DNA of 64,000 nt from Roseovarius indicus (GCF_008728195.1 NZ_CP031598.1:3844001-3908000), one strand, 5' to 3'. Positions 37,514 through 48,244 are shown, counted from the stretch's first letter. A program made the numbers and translations. Notes: a model not told the origin generated them from the letters alone.

Positions 37514-40032
37514 GCACATTGCGGCTGGCCGCGAAACTGGCATCGCGGGAACTGCGCGGCGGCCTGCGCGGCTTCCGCATCTTCCTCGCCTGCGTCATCC
37601 TCGGCGTGGCGGCCATCGCCGCCGTGGGCACCGTGCGCGAAAGCATCGCCACCGGCCTCTCGCAGGAAGGCGCCCGCCTGCTGGGCGGCGATGCCGAGAT
37701 CGAGCTCACCTACCGCTTCGCCAACGACACCGAACGCGCCTGGATGGAGCAGACCGCCACCCGCGTCTCCGAAATCGCCGATTTCCGCTCGATGGCCACC
37801 GTCCCCGACGGCCCCCGCGGCCTGACCCAGGTGAAGGCGGTCGACGACGCCTACCCGCTGGTGGGCACCGTCACGCTCGACCCGCCCATGCCGCTTGCCG
37901 AGGCCTTGGCCGGCCAAAACGACACCCCCGGCCTCGTCATGCACCCCCTGCTGATCGAGCGGCTCGAGATCGCCCCCGGCGCCACCGTCCGCCTCGGTAC
38001 GAAAGACTTCCGCCTGATGGCGGCGCTGGAAACCGAGCCCGACAACGCCACCGCCGGCTTCGGCCTCGGCCCCCGTACCATCGTCGCGACCGACGCGCTC
38101 CAGGGCTCCGGCCTCCTCGAACCCGGCTCGCTCTACTCCACGAAATACCGTCTCGACCTGCCCCCAGGCACCGCCCTGCCCGCTGTCGAAGCCGAAGCCA
38201 AGGACGTGCTCGCAGACAGCGGTCTGCGCTGGCGCGATGCCCGCAACGGCGCGCCGGGCGTCGCCGAATTCGTCCAGCGCCTCGGCGCCTTCCTCGTGCT
38301 CGTGGGCCTCTCCGGCCTTGCCGTCGGCGGCGTGGGCATCTCGGCGGCCCTTCGCGCCTACCTCGCCGGCAAGACCCAGACCATCGCCACCCTGCGCACC
38401 CTCGGCGCGGGGCAATCCACGATCTTCCTCACCTACTTCCTGCAAGTCGGCGCCCTTGCCGCCCTCGGCCTGATCCTCGGCCTCGCCCTCGGCGTGGGCG
38501 TGCCCGTCCTCCTCTCGCCGCTGATCGAGGCACAACTCCCCGTCCCGGCGGTCTTCGCCCCCTACCCGGCCCCGATGATCGAGGCCGCGATCTACTCGAT
38601 CCTGACGGTGCTGATCTTCACCCTCTGGCCGCTGGCCCGCGCCAAGGACGTCCGCGCCGCCGCCCTCTACCGCGACGCGCTCGCCCGCGCCCGTGCCCTG
38701 CCCTCCTGGCCCTTCGTGGGGGCCACGCTGGCCCTGCTCGGCATCCTCCTCGTCGCGGCCGCCAGCTTCTCCGGCAACCTCGAACTCACCCTCTGGACCG
38801 CCGGCGGCATCCTCGGCGCCCTCCTGATCCTCGCCCTCGCGGGCCTCGGCATCCAGGCCGCCGCCCGCGCCCTGCGCCCCGCCGCCCGCGGCCGCCCGGC
38901 CTTGGGCTGGGCCCTCGCCGCCATCGGCGGGCCCGGCAGCACGGCAGGCCCCGTCGTCCTCTCCCTCGGCCTCGGCCTCTCGGTCCTCGCCGCCGTCGGC
39001 CAGATCGACCAGAACCTGCGCGGCGCCATCGCCCGCGACCTCCCCGACCAGGCCCCCTCCTTCTTCTTCGTCGACATCCAGAAAGACCAGATCGGCCCCG
39101 TCCTCGAGCGCCTAGAAACCGACCCCGGCGTCAGCCGCATCGACCAGGCCCCCATGTTGCGCGGCATCATCAGCCGCATCAACGGCCAGCCCGCCTCCGA
39201 GGTCGCGGGCGAGCACTGGGTCGTGCAGGGCGACCGCGGCATCACCTATGCCGATGCCGTCCCTTCCCGCACCACGATCGTCGATGGCAACTGGTGGGGC
39301 GAAGGCTACGAGGGAGACCCGCAGGTCAGCTTCGCGGCCGAGGAAGCCGCCGAAATGGGGCTCAAGCTCGGCGACGAGATCACCGTCAACATCCTCGGCC
39401 GCGACATCACCGCCACCCTCACCTCCTTCCGCGAGGTTGATTTCTCGACCGCCGGGATGGGCTTCGTCATGGTCATGAACCAGGCCGCGCTCGAAGCCGC
39501 GCCGCATACCTTCATCGCCACCGTCTATGCCGACGCCGACGCCGAAGGGGCGATCTTCCGCGACCTCTCCGACAGCTACCCCAACATCACCGCGATCCGC
39601 GTCCGCGACGCCATCGACCAGGTCAGCGACCTTCTGGCGGGCCTCGCCTCGGCCACGGCCTGGGGCGCGGCGGCGACGCTGCTGACCGGCTTCCTCGTCC
39701 TCATCGGCGCGGCGGCAGCCGACCAGCGCTCGCGCAGCTACGAGGCGGCGATCCTGAAAACCCTCGGCGCCACCCGCGCCCGCATCCTCGCCGGGCTGAC
39801 CCTGCGCTCCGCCCTTCTGGGCATGGCGGCCGGGGTGGTGGCACTTGGCGCGGGCATCGCCGGCGGCTGGGCGGTCAGCCATTACGTCATGGACACCGGG
39901 TTCGAGATCGCCTGGGGCCCGGCGGTGCTGATCGTCGCGGGCGGGGCGGTCATCAGCCTGCTCGCCGGCCTCGCCTTCGCCCTCGGGCCGGTCTCGGCGA
40001 AACCGGCACGGGTTCTCCGCGCACAGGACTAA
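37510..40032 (+). CDS. FtsX-like ABC permease (YbbP type)
   Basis: This permease of 840 residues has an N-terminal membrane segment (FRIFLACVILGVAAIAAVG), a large periplasmic region, and several later membrane helices such as VLVGLSGLAVGGVGISAALR, AAALLTGFLVLIGAAAA and VVALGAGIAGGWAVS. The double FtsX domain with the repeated LRTLGAGQSTI and LKTLGATRARI motifs is typical of YbbP. The partner is the ATPase just upstream, coupled by a 4-base overlap. Substrate unknown; hydrophobic ester or lipid export is suggested by the arylesterase. Confidence 0.9.
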   Translation: MSTLRLAAKLASRELRGGLRGFRIFLACVILGVAAIAAVGTVRESIATGLSQEGARLLGGDAEIELTYRFANDTERAWMEQTATRVSEIADFRSMATVPDGPRGLTQVKAVDDAYPLVGTVTLDPPMPLAEALAGQNDTPGLVMHPLLIERLEIAPGATVRLGTKDFRLMAALETEPDNATAGFGLGPRTIVATDALQGSGLLEPGSLYSTKYRLDLPPGTALPAVEAEAKDVLADSGLRWRDARNGAPGVAEFVQRLGAFLVLVGLSGLAVGGVGISAALRAYLAGKTQTIATLRTLGAGQSTIFLTYFLQVGALAALGLILGLALGVGVPVLLSPLIEAQLPVPAVFAPYPAPMIEAAIYSILTVLIFTLWPLARAKDVRAAALYRDALARARALPSWPFVGATLALLGILLVAAASFSGNLELTLWTAGGILGALLILALAGLGIQAAARALRPAARGRPALGWALAAIGGPGSTAGPVVLSLGLGLSVLAAVGQIDQNLRGAIARDLPDQAPSFFFVDIQKDQIGPVLERLETDPGVSRIDQAPMLRGIISRINGQPASEVAGEHWVVQGDRGITYADAVPSRTTIVDGNWWGEGYEGDPQVSFAAEEAAEMGLKLGDEITVNILGRDITATLTSFREVDFSTAGMGFVMVMNQAALEAAPHTFIATVYADADAEGAIFRDLSDSYPNITAIRVRDAIDQVSDLLAGLASATAWGAAATLLTGFLVLIGAAAADQRSRSYEAAILKTLGATRARILAGLTLRSALLGMAAGVVALGAGIAGGWAVSHYVMDTGFEIAWGPAVLIVAGGAVISLLAGLAFALGPVSAKPARVLRAQD

Positions 40033-40101
40033 GCCCAAGTTGAACTTCCCGGCCAAGGGTGGCAATTCATGGCCCAAGCCAGCCCGAAAGGGGAATCGCC
40101 C

Positions 40102-40968
40102 ATGCCCGACAGCCTGCCCATCCCGCTGACCTCGCCGCTCAGCCGCGCCCAGCAGACGAGCCTCGTGAACCTCGTCCGCCGCGCGGCCAAGACCGAGATC
40201 ATGCCGCATTTCCGCAACCTCGGCCATGCCGACATCTCGGCCAAGGCCGACCGGTTCGACCTCGTCACCGCCGCCGATGTCGCGGCCGAGGCGATGCTCG
40301 CCCGCGGCATCCAGCAACTGTTCCCCCACGCCCTCGTCGTGGGCGAAGAGGCCGCGGCCGAAGACCCCTCGATCACCGACAAGCTGGCCGAGGCGGAACT
40401 CGCCTTTATCATCGACCCGGTCGACGGCACCTGGAACTACGCCCACGGCCTGTCGCTCTTCGGCGTGATCCTCTCGGCCACGCGCTTCGGCCGCCCGGTC
40501 TGGGGCCTGCTCTACGACCCGGTGATGGATGACTGGATCACCGCCGACGAGGGCAGCGAGGGCGCCATGCTCGCCCGCAGCCTCGGCGCCGACCGCCCGC
40601 TCAGCGTCTCGCGCGGGGCAGAGCTGTCAGACCTCTCGGGCTTCGTCCCCCTCTACGCCCTGCCGGAAGAGAAGCGCGCGGCGCTGGCCGAAACCCTGCC
40701 CCGCTTCGCCTTCACCACGGCGCTGCGCTGCGCCTGCCACCACTACCGGACCCTCGCGCAAGGCGGCATGGATTTTCTCCTCTCCGGCCCGCCCAAACCC
40801 TGGGATCACGCGGCCGGCGTGCTCATCACCCAGAAGGCCGGCGGCGTCGCCCGCATGCTCGACGGCTCCGACTTCGTGGCCGGCAAGATGGACAGCTACG
40901 TCCTCACCGCCCCCGACGAACAAAGCTGGACCCGACTGCGCGACACCTTCTCGTTCCTGCTGGATTGA
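40102..40968 (+). CDS. Inositol monophosphatase-family protein
   Basis: This 288-residue Mg-dependent phosphatase has VVGEEAAAED, the metal site IIDPVDGTWNYAHGLSLFGV, and the second metal segment KPWDHAAGVLI. The family hydrolyses inositol phosphates, histidinol phosphate, PAP or related sugar phosphates; which one cannot be read. ATG 40102 follows AAAGGGG. It closes a same-strand run with the ABC pair but is separated by 69 bases. Confidence 0.88.
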   Translation: MPDSLPIPLTSPLSRAQQTSLVNLVRRAAKTEIMPHFRNLGHADISAKADRFDLVTAADVAAEAMLARGIQQLFPHALVVGEEAAAEDPSITDKLAEAELAFIIDPVDGTWNYAHGLSLFGVILSATRFGRPVWGLLYDPVMDDWITADEGSEGAMLARSLGADRPLSVSRGAELSDLSGFVPLYALPEEKRAALAETLPRFAFTTALRCACHHYRTLAQGGMDFLLSGPPKPWDHAAGVLITQKAGGVARMLDGSDFVAGKMDSYVLTAPDEQSWTRLRDTFSFLLD

Positions 40969-40992
40969 GGGCGCAGGGGGGCCAGCCCCCCA

Positions 40993-41093
40993 CGTTGAAA
41001 TCAGAAGATTTCAACGCTCCCCCCGGGATATTTCCCACCAAGAAGAAGCACAGGCCCCGGCTTCTTCTTGGCCCAAATATCCCCGCCGGAGGC
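40993..41093. repeat. Palindromic intergenic repeat, GGGATATTT/AAGAAGAAGC family, copy 3
   Basis: A perfect hairpin CGTTGAAATC-AGAA-GATTTCAACG (40993-41016) is followed by CCCGGGATATTT, ACCAAGAAGAAGC, a short spacer, then GGCTTCTTCTTGG and AAATATCCCCGCCGG. The two arms are complementary, so it can fold as one large hairpin between convergent genes. Confidence 0.78.
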
Positions 41094-41121
41094 ATCCGAC
41101 AGTCAGACCAGGCGCCGCCGC

Positions 41122-42075
41122 TCAGGTCAGCCGCGCCCGCTGTCCACCCGGCGACACCCCGAAAAGCCCCCGATACACCCGAGCGAAATGCGTGGTCGAG
41201 CGGAACCCCGTCGCCACCGCGATCTCGGTCACCGACTTCTCGCTCTGCAACAGCAGGTTCCGCGCCCGCTGCAGCCGCATCTCGAGATAGTATTTCGACG
41301 GTGATCGCTCGAGGTACTGTCCGAAAAGCCGCTCTAGCTGGCGCGTCGAGATCCCCACCTGCCGCGCGACCTCCGCCGTCGGCACCGGGTCCTCGATCGA
41401 CTCCGACATGATCTGAACCGCCTGGGTCAGGTGCGGGTTGCGCATCCCGTGCCGCGCCTGCACCGAGACCTTCTGCGTGGCCGAGGCCTCTCGCACGGTG
41501 TTGTAGACCATCTGGTCGGCCACTTCGTTGGCCAGGTCCGCCCCATGTGTCTCGCCCATCAGGTGGAGCATCAAGTCGGCGGTCGCCGTTCCGCCCGAGG
41601 AGGTGATGATCTTCTCATCCGCCACGAAGACATTGGGCACCAGCTCCACGTTCGGGAACTCCTCGACGAAAAGGTCGTGATAGGCCCAGTGGATCGCCGC
41701 GCGCATCCCGTCGAGCATCCCGGCATAGGCCAGAATATAGGCCGCCGAACACAGCGCCCCCACCGGCGTGCCATGCGACCGCTCGCGCCGGAGCGCCGAG
41801 AGAAGCCGCTTGGTCATGTGGTTGCGCATGTTCGAGCCCGCCAGCAGGAACAGCCGATCCGCCTTCACCGGCTGGTCGAACCCGCCATGCACCCGCACCA
41901 CCGTGCCGTTGTTGCTGAGCGCCGTCTCGCCGTTCTCCGAGGCGAAACTCCATTCGTACAAGGGCTTTCCGGACACGAGATTGGCGATCCTGAGCGGCTC
42001 GACCGCACAGGAAAAGGACAGATGCGCAAATTCATCGACCAGGTAAAAGACGAAGCTTTCCGTCCCAGCCATCAC
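41122..42075 (-). CDS. GlxA-family AraC-type regulator
   Basis: This 317-residue protein has a DJ-1/PfpI-like N-terminal domain (FLLAGSNMRNH, GALCSAAYILAYAGML) and a C-terminal AraC double HTH (VARQVGISTRQLERLFGQYL, KSVTEIAVATGFRSTTHFAR). Such regulators control glycine betaine, choline or arginine catabolism. It lies just downstream of gcvP in the glycine cleavage cluster, on the same strand, so a glycine or betaine link is plausible but unproved. Confidence 0.85.
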   Translation of the reverse strand: MMAGTESFVFYLVDEFAHLSFSCAVEPLRIANLVSGKPLYEWSFASENGETALSNNGTVVRVHGGFDQPVKADRLFLLAGSNMRNHMTKRLLSALRRERSHGTPVGALCSAAYILAYAGMLDGMRAAIHWAYHDLFVEEFPNVELVPNVFVADEKIITSSGGTATADLMLHLMGETHGADLANEVADQMVYNTVREASATQKVSVQARHGMRNPHLTQAVQIMSESIEDPVPTAEVARQVGISTRQLERLFGQYLERSPSKYYLEMRLQRARNLLLQSEKSVTEIAVATGFRSTTHFARVYRGLFGVSPGGQRARLT

Positions 42076-42153
42076 CGCCTCCCGGACATGGGTTTATCCG
42101 GATGGCGATTAGAGGAAGCGCGGGGCTCCGTAAAGCCCCGCCAGACGTGGCCT

Positions 42154-45003
42154 TTACTCTGCTGCCTCGGCATACTCCTCCATCGGCGGGCAGGTGCACA
42201 CGAGGTGCCGGTCGCCATAGACATTGTCGACCCGGTTGACCGGCGGCCAGTACTTGTCGACCCGGAAGGCGCCCGGCGGGAAACAGGCCTGCTCGCGGCT
42301 ATAGGGCCGGTCCCACTCCTTCACGAGGTCTTCCATCGTGTGCGGCGCGTTCTTCAGCGGGTTGTTCTCGCCGTCGATCTTGCCGTCCTCGATATCCCGG
42401 ATCTCGTCCCGGATCGCCAGCATCGCGTCGCAGAACCGGTCGAGCTCGGCCTTGGTCTCGCTCTCTGTCGGCTCCACCATCAGCGTGCCGGCCACGGGCC
42501 AGCTCATCGTGGGGGCATGGAAGCCGTTGTCGATCAGCCGCTTGGCGATATCGTCCACCGTCACATGCACGCGGTCGGCAAAGGGGCGGGTGTCGATGAT
42601 GCACTCATGCGCCACCCGGCCCTGGCTCCCCTTGTAAAGCACGTCATAGGCCCCCTCGAGACGCTTGGCGATGTAGTTGGCATTCAGGATCGCCACACGC
42701 GTCGCCTGGGTCAGGCCCGCACCGCCCATCATCTGGATATAGGCCCAGCTGATCGGCAGGATCGAGGGCGAGCCGAACGGCGCCGCCGACACCGGCCCCT
42801 CCGCGCCACCTGTCGCCGGATGCCCCGGCAGATGCTCCGCCAGATGCGCCTTCACCCCGATCGGCCCCATGCCGGGCCCGCCGCCGCCATGCGGAATGCA
42901 GAAGGTCTTGTGCAGGTTCAGGTGGCTCACGTCACCGCCCACGTCGCCGGGCCGGGCGAGCCCCACCATCGCGTTGAGGTTCGCCCCGTCGATATAGACC
43001 TGCCCGCCATGGTCATGGACGATCTGGCAGACATCGCGCACGTTCTCCTCGAAGACGCCATGCGTGCTGGGATAGGTGATCATGCAGCCGGCCAGGTTCT
43101 CGGAATGCTGCTCCGCCTTGGCGCGGAAATCCTCGATATCGATATCCCCCGTGGCGCCCGATTTCACCACCACGACCTTCCAGCCCACCATCTGGGCGCT
43201 GGCCGGGTTGGTGCCGTGGGCGCTCATCGGGATCAGGCAGACATTGCGGTGCCCCTCGCCATTCGAACGGTGATAGGCGGCGATGGTCAGCAGCCCCGCA
43301 TATTCCCCCTGCGCGCCCGAATTGGGCTGCATGGAAATGGCGTCGTAGCCGGTGATCTCGCACAGCTTGGCGTTCAAATCGTCGATCAGCTCCTTGTAGC
43401 CCAGCGCCTGATTGTCCGGGCAATAGGGGTGCAGGTCCGCGAATTCGCGCCAGCTGATCGGCATCATCTCGGCGGCCGAGTTGAGCTTCATCGTGCAGCT
43501 GCCCAGCGGGATCATCGCCCGATCAAGCGCGAGGTCGCGGTCGGCCAGCCGCCGCATGTAGCGCATCATCTCGGTCTCGGCCCGGTTCATGTGGAAGATC
43601 GGGTGCGTCAGGTACTCCGACTTGCGCAGCATGGCCTCGGGCACGCGGTACTCGGGGTCGAAATCATCGTCCTTCCGCTCGATCCCGAAGGCCCGCCAGA
43701 CGCCCTCGACACTCTCCGGCCGCGTCGCCTCGTCGATGGTGATGCCGACGCGGGTCTCGCCCACCCGGCGCAGGTTGATCCCCTCGTCCACGGCCGATTT
43801 CATCACGGCCGCCTGCAAGGGGCCCACATCCACGGTAATCGTGTCGAAGAAGCTCTTCGGGTCCACCTTGAACCCGTTCTCCTCCAGCCCGCGGGCCAGC
43901 CGCACGGTCTTGCGGTGAATGCGCTGCGCGATGGCCTTCAGGCCCTTGGGCCCGTGAAACACCGCATACATCGACGCCATCACCGCCAGAAGCGCCTGCG
44001 CGGTGCAGACATTGCTGGTGGCCTTCTCGCGCCGGATATGCTGCTCGCGGGTTTGCAGGGCAAGGCGATAGGCCCGGTTGCCGTGGCTGTCCACCGACAC
44101 GCCCACGATCCGCCCCGGCATCGCCCGCTTCATCGACTCGCGGCACGCCATGTAGGCCGCGTGCGGCCCGCCATAGCCCATCGGCACACCGAAACGCTGG
44201 GTGCTGCCCACGGCGATATCCGCCCCCATCGCCCCCGGCTCCTTCAAAAGCGTCAAAGACAACGGATCGGCGGACACCACCCCGATCCCGTTCTGCTCAT
44301 GCAGCGCCGCGATCTGCTCGCTGAAATCGCGCACATGGCCATAGGTGCCCGGATACTGGAAGATCGCGCCAAAGACCTGCGACGCGTCCATCTTGTCGGG
44401 GTTGCCGACGATGACCTCGATCCCCAGCGGCTCGGCCCGGGTCTTGATCACGGCGATGTTCTGCGGGTGGCAGTCGCGGTCGACAAAGAACGCCTTGGCC
44501 TTCGATTTCGACACCCTTTGCGCCATGGTCATCGCCTCGGCACAGGCCGTCGCCTCGTCGAGAAGCGAGGCATTGGCAATCTCCAGCCCGGTCAAATCGC
44601 TCACCATGGTCTGGAAGTTCAGCAGCGCCTCGAGCCGACCCTGGCTGATCTCGGGCTGGTAGGGCGTGTAGGAGGTGTACCACGCCGGGTTCTCCAGGAT
44701 ATTCCGCTGGATCGCCGGCGGCGTCACCGTGCCGTGATAGCCCTGCCCGATCAGGCTCACCAGCACCTTGTTCTTCGACGAGGTTTCGCGCATGGAATGC
44801 AGCAATTCCCGCTCCGACTTGGGCTTGCCGAAATCGAGCGGCTTGTCCTGCCGGATCGCCTTCGGCACCGTCTCGTCGATCAGCGCATTGAGGCTGTCGG
44901 CCCCGACCACCTTCAGCATCTCGTCCATCTCTTCCGGAGAGGGGCCGATATGCCGGCGGTTGGCGAAATCGTAGGGCAGGTACTCGGTGGGTTTGAAGGG
45001 CAT
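42154..45003 (-). CDS. gcvP: Glycine dehydrogenase (decarboxylating), P protein
   Basis: This 949-residue single-chain P protein decarboxylates glycine with PLP and loads the aminomethyl group on lipoyl-GcvH. The N-terminal half has [13 protein letters not shown] and later segments such as [20 protein letters not shown]. The PLP lysine lies in [17 protein letters not shown], with [16 protein letters not shown] upstream. ATG 45003 follows GAGAGGAA. It is downstream of gcvH and a small inserted gene in the gcv operon. Confidence 0.96.
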   Translation of the reverse strand: MPFKPTEYLPYDFANRRHIGPSPEEMDEMLKVVGADSLNALIDETVPKAIRQDKPLDFGKPKSERELLHSMRETSSKNKVLVSLIGQGYHGTVTPPAIQRNILENPAWYTSYTPYQPEISQGRLEALLNFQTMVSDLTGLEIANASLLDEATACAEAMTMAQRVSKSKAKAFFVDRDCHPQNIAVIKTRAEPLGIEVIVGNPDKMDASQVFGAIFQYPGTYGHVRDFSEQIAALHEQNGIGVVSADPLSLTLLKEPGAMGADIAVGSTQRFGVPMGYGGPHAAYMACRESMKRAMPGRIVGVSVDSHGNRAYRLALQTREQHIRREKATSNVCTAQALLAVMASMYAVFHGPKGLKAIAQRIHRKTVRLARGLEENGFKVDPKSFFDTITVDVGPLQAAVMKSAVDEGINLRRVGETRVGITIDEATRPESVEGVWRAFGIERKDDDFDPEYRVPEAMLRKSEYLTHPIFHMNRAETEMMRYMRRLADRDLALDRAMIPLGSCTMKLNSAAEMMPISWREFADLHPYCPDNQALGYKELIDDLNAKLCEITGYDAISMQPNSGAQGEYAGLLTIAAYHRSNGEGHRNVCLIPMSAHGTNPASAQMVGWKVVVVKSGATGDIDIEDFRAKAEQHSENLAGCMITYPSTHGVFEENVRDVCQIVHDHGGQVYIDGANLNAMVGLARPGDVGGDVSHLNLHKTFCIPHGGGGPGMGPIGVKAHLAEHLPGHPATGGAEGPVSAAPFGSPSILPISWAYIQMMGGAGLTQATRVAILNANYIAKRLEGAYDVLYKGSQGRVAHECIIDTRPFADRVHVTVDDIAKRLIDNGFHAPTMSWPVAGTLMVEPTESETKAELDRFCDAMLAIRDEIRDIEDGKIDGENNPLKNAPHTMEDLVKEWDRPYSREQACFPPGAFRVDKYWPPVNRVDNVYGDRHLVCTCPPMEEYAEAAE

Positions 45004-45017
45004 ATCGTTCCTCTCCA

Positions 45018-45320
45018 CTAGGTGGCGTTTCGGCGTTCGGTGGTGTGCTTCAGGGCCGTTTCGAATATCATCCGCGCGCCGCGGGCGTTGATGAACGCCT
45101 CGGCACCGGAACGATTGAAATAGCCCTTCAGCTCGGCGTTACTGCACGTTGCGAGAAGCCGTTCGAGTGTTCGGCGAAGCCGCAGCCTCTCCTTGACGTC
45201 AAGGCCATCGACCATTTCGGCAATGGCCTCGTCGAGCGAGCCATGGATCAGGAATGTGTCCTGATCAAACACGTGGCCCAGATGTTGCAGGGCCTCCCGC
45301 TCCTCGCTTGTGAGCCGCAT
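45018..45320 (-). CDS. Small hypothetical protein inserted in the gcv operon
   Basis: This 100-residue acidic/basic mixed protein sits between gcvH and gcvP with almost no spacing, so it is co-transcribed. Its C-terminal part ([39 protein letters not shown]) resembles the CdiI_2-type contact-dependent-inhibition immunity fold, seen only by eye. It is not a known glycine-cleavage component. No cognate toxin is nearby. Function is uncertain. Confidence 0.5.
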   Translation of the reverse strand: MRLTSEEREALQHLGHVFDQDTFLIHGSLDEAIAEMVDGLDVKERLRLRRTLERLLATCSNAELKGYFNRSGAEAFINARGARMIFETALKHTTERRNAT

Positions 45321-45324
45321 GACA

Positions 45325-45684
45325 TCAACTGATGAACTGCTGGTAGGCGGCCTCGTCCATCAGGTCGTCCATCTGGCTCGGGTCCGACGGCTTGATCTTG
45401 AAGAACCACGCGTCGCCCATCGGGTCTTCGTTCACCTTGCCCGGCTCGTCGACGATCGCGTCGTTCACTTCCGTGATCTCTCCATCGACCGGCGCCATGA
45501 TGTCGGACGCCGCCTTGACGCTTTCGATCACCACGATCTCGTCATCCTTGCTGACGGTGGTGCCCTCCTCGGGCAACTCGATGAAGACGATATCGCCCAG
45601 CTCGTTGGCGGCATGTTCGGTGATGCCGACGACAACCTCGTCGCCTTCGGGCTTCAGCCATTCATGCTGTTCGGTGAATTTCAT
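45325..45684 (-). CDS. gcvH: Glycine cleavage H protein
   Basis: This 119-residue lipoyl carrier has [20 protein letters not shown] and the lipoylation site [14 protein letters not shown] with the Lys in ESVKAA. It shuttles the aminomethyl group between P, T and L proteins. Standard length. It sits between gcvT (20 bases upstream) and the inserted small gene. Confidence 0.95.
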   Translation of the reverse strand: MKFTEQHEWLKPEGDEVVVGITEHAANELGDIVFIELPEEGTTVSKDDEIVVIESVKAASDIMAPVDGEITEVNDAIVDEPGKVNEDPMGDAWFFKIKPSDPSQMDDLMDEAAYQQFIS

Positions 45685-45704
45685 GTGGGTCTCCCTGGTT
45701 TGGA

Positions 45705-46829
45705 TCAGCGTTTGAAATTGGCAGGTACAAAGGGCAGCTCGGCCACCCGCACCGGCAGGCGCTTGCCACGCACCTCGCCGAAGAGCCGGGCACCGGGGCG
45801 CGACAGCTCGGCGGGCACGTAGCCCATCGACACGGGCGCCCCCACCGTCGGGCCGAACGCGCCGGATGTCACGTGCCCGACGGGCTCGCCGCCCTCTTCA
45901 TCGGCGAAAAGCTGCACGCCCTCGCGCATCGGCGCGCGCCCCTCGGGGGCAAGCCCCACGCGCAGCCGCGGCGTGCCCTCGTCGAGTTCGTTCAGAATGC
46001 GCTCGGCACCCGGAAAGCCGCCCGCCCGGTCGCCGCCCGACCGGCGCACCTTCTGGATGGCCCAGGCAAGGTTGCCCTCCACCGGGCTCGTCGCCTCGTC
46101 GATATCGTGGCCGTAAAGGCAAAGCCCGCCTTCCAGCCGCAAACTGTCCCGCGCGCCAAGCCCGATCGGCTCCACCGCGTCGTGCGCCAGCAAGTGCCGC
46201 GCCAGCGCCTCGGCATGGGTCGCGTGCACCGAAATCTCGTAGCCGTCCTCGCCGGTATAGCCCGAGCGCGACACCCACAATTCCCCGAAATCGGAATTGA
46301 AAATCCCGGTATCCATGAATTTCATGATGTCGCAGCCCGGCGCGACCGGCTCCAGCACCTCTTCCGCCGCTGGCCCCTGCAGCGCCAGAAGCGCGCGGTC
46401 CCGCTGCTCGGCCACCTCGACACCGTCGAGCCCGGCCTTCATATGCGCGATATCGGCCTCCTTGCAGGCCGCGTTGACCACCACCAGCATGTGATCGCCC
46501 CGGTTGGTCATCATCAGGTCGTCGAGAATGCCGCCGTCGTCATTGGTGAAGAACCCATACCGCTGCCGCTTCTCGCCCAAGGGCAGAAGGCTCACGGGCA
46601 CCAGCCCCTCCATCGCCTGCGCCACCGGGCCATAGCCGCCCTCGTGCCGCAGAATCACCTGTCCCATGTGGCTGACATCGAACAGCCCGGCCTTTTCGCG
46701 GGTGTGAAGATGCTCCTTCATGACGCCAAGCTTGTACTGCACGGGCATCTCGTAGCCGGCAAAGGGCACCATCTTGGCCCCTAGCTCGACATGCAGGTCA
46801 TATAGCGGCGTCTTGCCGAGATCGCTCAT
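45705..46829 (-). CDS. gcvT: Aminomethyltransferase, T protein
   Basis: This 374-residue T protein transfers the methylene group from GcvH to tetrahydrofolate and releases ammonia. It begins with [11 protein letters not shown], then [11 protein letters not shown], and later [23 protein letters not shown] and [19 protein letters not shown], all family landmarks. Its 5' region carries the tandem glycine riboswitch at 46917-47075. First gene of the operon. Confidence 0.95.
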   Translation of the reverse strand: MSDLGKTPLYDLHVELGAKMVPFAGYEMPVQYKLGVMKEHLHTREKAGLFDVSHMGQVILRHEGGYGPVAQAMEGLVPVSLLPLGEKRQRYGFFTNDDGGILDDLMMTNRGDHMLVVVNAACKEADIAHMKAGLDGVEVAEQRDRALLALQGPAAEEVLEPVAPGCDIMKFMDTGIFNSDFGELWVSRSGYTGEDGYEISVHATHAEALARHLLAHDAVEPIGLGARDSLRLEGGLCLYGHDIDEATSPVEGNLAWAIQKVRRSGGDRAGGFPGAERILNELDEGTPRLRVGLAPEGRAPMREGVQLFADEEGGEPVGHVTSGAFGPTVGAPVSMGYVPAELSRPGARLFGEVRGKRLPVRVAELPFVPANFKR

Positions 46830-46916
46830 CCCGCACCTCTTTCGCTCTTCAAGGCCGGGTCATGCGGTGGATCGCATCCGGCACCGTTCCGGCACGCACT
46901 CCGCGCGCCCTTTCGA

Positions 46917-47075
46917 TGCCCCCTCTGTCCTTCTGCCTGAGATCGCTATCCCTTCGGCGCCCCGGTCATCGGCCGGGATCTCTCCAGAGTTCACTTCAGA
47001 TGCAAAACGGTCCCTGCGGCCTGAGAGTTTCCGGGGCGGTTGCTCCTTCGGCACCGGCTGTTGCCGGTTCTCCCG
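46917..47075 (-). promoter_or_regulatory. Tandem glycine riboswitch upstream of gcvT
   Basis: On the minus strand two glycine aptamers follow one another. The first reads GGGAGA, GCCGAAGGAGCAA, AAACTCTCAGGC and GGACC. The second reads ACTCTGGAGAG, GCCGAAGGGATA, ATCTCAGGCA and GGACAGAGGGG. Rfam-style cores are all present. Binding of glycine to the pair switches gcvT-gcvH-gcvP on, so glycine excess is degraded. Confidence 0.93.
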
Positions 47076-47115
47076 TTTCGATCTGGGTGTACGCTAGTAT
47101 ACGGGACGAGTCGTT

Positions 47116-47568
47116 TCAAGCCCGCTTCGCGCAAGCCTGCGGCATGAAGATATCGGCCAGCGCCACGTTCTCGCAAATCAGGTCATCCAGCGTCAGCTTG
47201 TCGAGATGCGCATAGAACGCCTCGGCCGCGTCCGCCATCGCCTCGCGCAACCGGCAGGCCTCGACCAGCGGGCAGGTGTTGTCGACATCGGCGAAACACT
47301 CGGCCAGCGGTGCCTGCGCCTCGAGGTCGCGAAACACGCCGCCCACATCGATCTGGTCCATCGCACGGGCCAGCGTGATGCCTCCGGACCGGCCCCGCTG
47401 CGTATGGAGGTAACCCAGCTGCGCCAGCCGGTTGATCACCTGCGCCAGGTGGCTCTCCGAGGTGTTGCACCGCTCGGCAATCTCCGCCTTCGTCACCAGC
47501 CTGTCGGCATGGACGCCGCAGAACATGAGGATGCGGAAAGCGATGTTCGTTCTCTTGGTGACGCGCAT
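47116..47568 (-). CDS. Rrf2-family regulator, NsrR-like
   Basis: This 150-residue winged-HTH regulator has MRVTKRTNIAFRILMF, VTKAEIAERCNTSESHLAQV and GGITLARAM. Its C-terminal cysteines in LAECFADVDNTCPLVEACRL have the spacing of the Fe-S ligands of NsrR-type proteins, so it may sense nitric oxide through an Fe-S cluster. RirA or IscR-type roles are alternatives. ATG 47568 is the family start (the ORF to 47652 is longer). It is divergent from a gamma-glutamylcyclotransferase gene. Confidence 0.83.
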   Translation of the reverse strand: MRVTKRTNIAFRILMFCGVHADRLVTKAEIAERCNTSESHLAQVINRLAQLGYLHTQRGRSGGITLARAMDQIDVGGVFRDLEAQAPLAECFADVDNTCPLVEACRLREAMADAAEAFYAHLDKLTLDDLICENVALADIFMPQACAKRA

Positions 47569-47629
47569 GACGGCGGTGTAACCCTTGCTTGATGTCGGGC
47601 GACAATGCAGGCACAAACACACCCGCACC

Positions 47630-48244
47630 ATGACACAGATCAAAAGATACACGTCGGATAGAACTTCTGAGGCCGCGCCCCCCGAGGCGTATTTCTTCGG
47701 CTATGGCAGCCTCGTGAACCGCGAAACCCACCATTTCCAGAATGTCGAACTGGCGCGCCTGAGGGGCTGGCGCCGGGTCTGGCGGCACACCGTCATCCGC
47801 CCTGTCGCCTATCTCACCGTCATCCCCGACCCCACGGCCGAGATCGACGGCCTGATCGCGCCCGTGCCCGCGGCCGACTGGGCGGCGCTCGACGAACGCG
47901 AAGGCGCCTATGACCGCGTCGCCGCCCACGAACAGGTCACGCACACCCTCGCCCACCGCCCCGAGATTGCCGTCTACACCATCCCCGAAGGCAAACATGG
48001 CGCGCCGGATGAAACATGTCCGGCCCTGCTGAGTTATATAGACGTGGTCGTGCAGGGCTATCTGCGCGAATTCGGTGAAGCGGGCGTGAAACGGTTCTTC
48101 GACACGACAGACGGGTGGGAGGCCCCGGTGCTGGATGACCGGGCCGATCCGGTCTATCCGCGTCACCGGGTGCTCACCGCCGACGAACGCACCCTGGTCG
48201 ATGACCTGCTGGCCGAAAGAAAGGTTCGCCTTTTGCCCGGCTAG
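47630..48244 (+). CDS. Gamma-glutamylcyclotransferase-like protein
   Basis: This 204-residue protein opens with the GGCT signature YFFGYGSLVNRETHH and has LAHRPEIAVYTIPEG later. Enzymes of this group cleave gamma-glutamyl amino acids or glutathione to 5-oxoproline; others with the same fold have unclear substrates. It is divergent from the Rrf2 regulator, which may control it. ATG 47630. Confidence 0.72.
   Translation: MTQIKRYTSDRTSEAAPPEAYFFGYGSLVNRETHHFQNVELARLRGWRRVWRHTVIRPVAYLTVIPDPTAEIDGLIAPVPAADWAALDEREGAYDRVAAHEQVTHTLAHRPEIAVYTIPEGKHGAPDETCPALLSYIDVVVQGYLREFGEAGVKRFFDTTDGWEAPVLDDRADPVYPRHRVLTADERTLVDDLLAERKVRLLPG

Noticed and set aside
41431..45021. A 1196-codon plus-strand ORF opposite gcvP
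   Set aside because: It is the complement of gcvP and its neighbour in a GC-rich genome; the translated sequence is His/Arg-rich and low-complexity with no domain, while the minus strand gives full-length GcvP.
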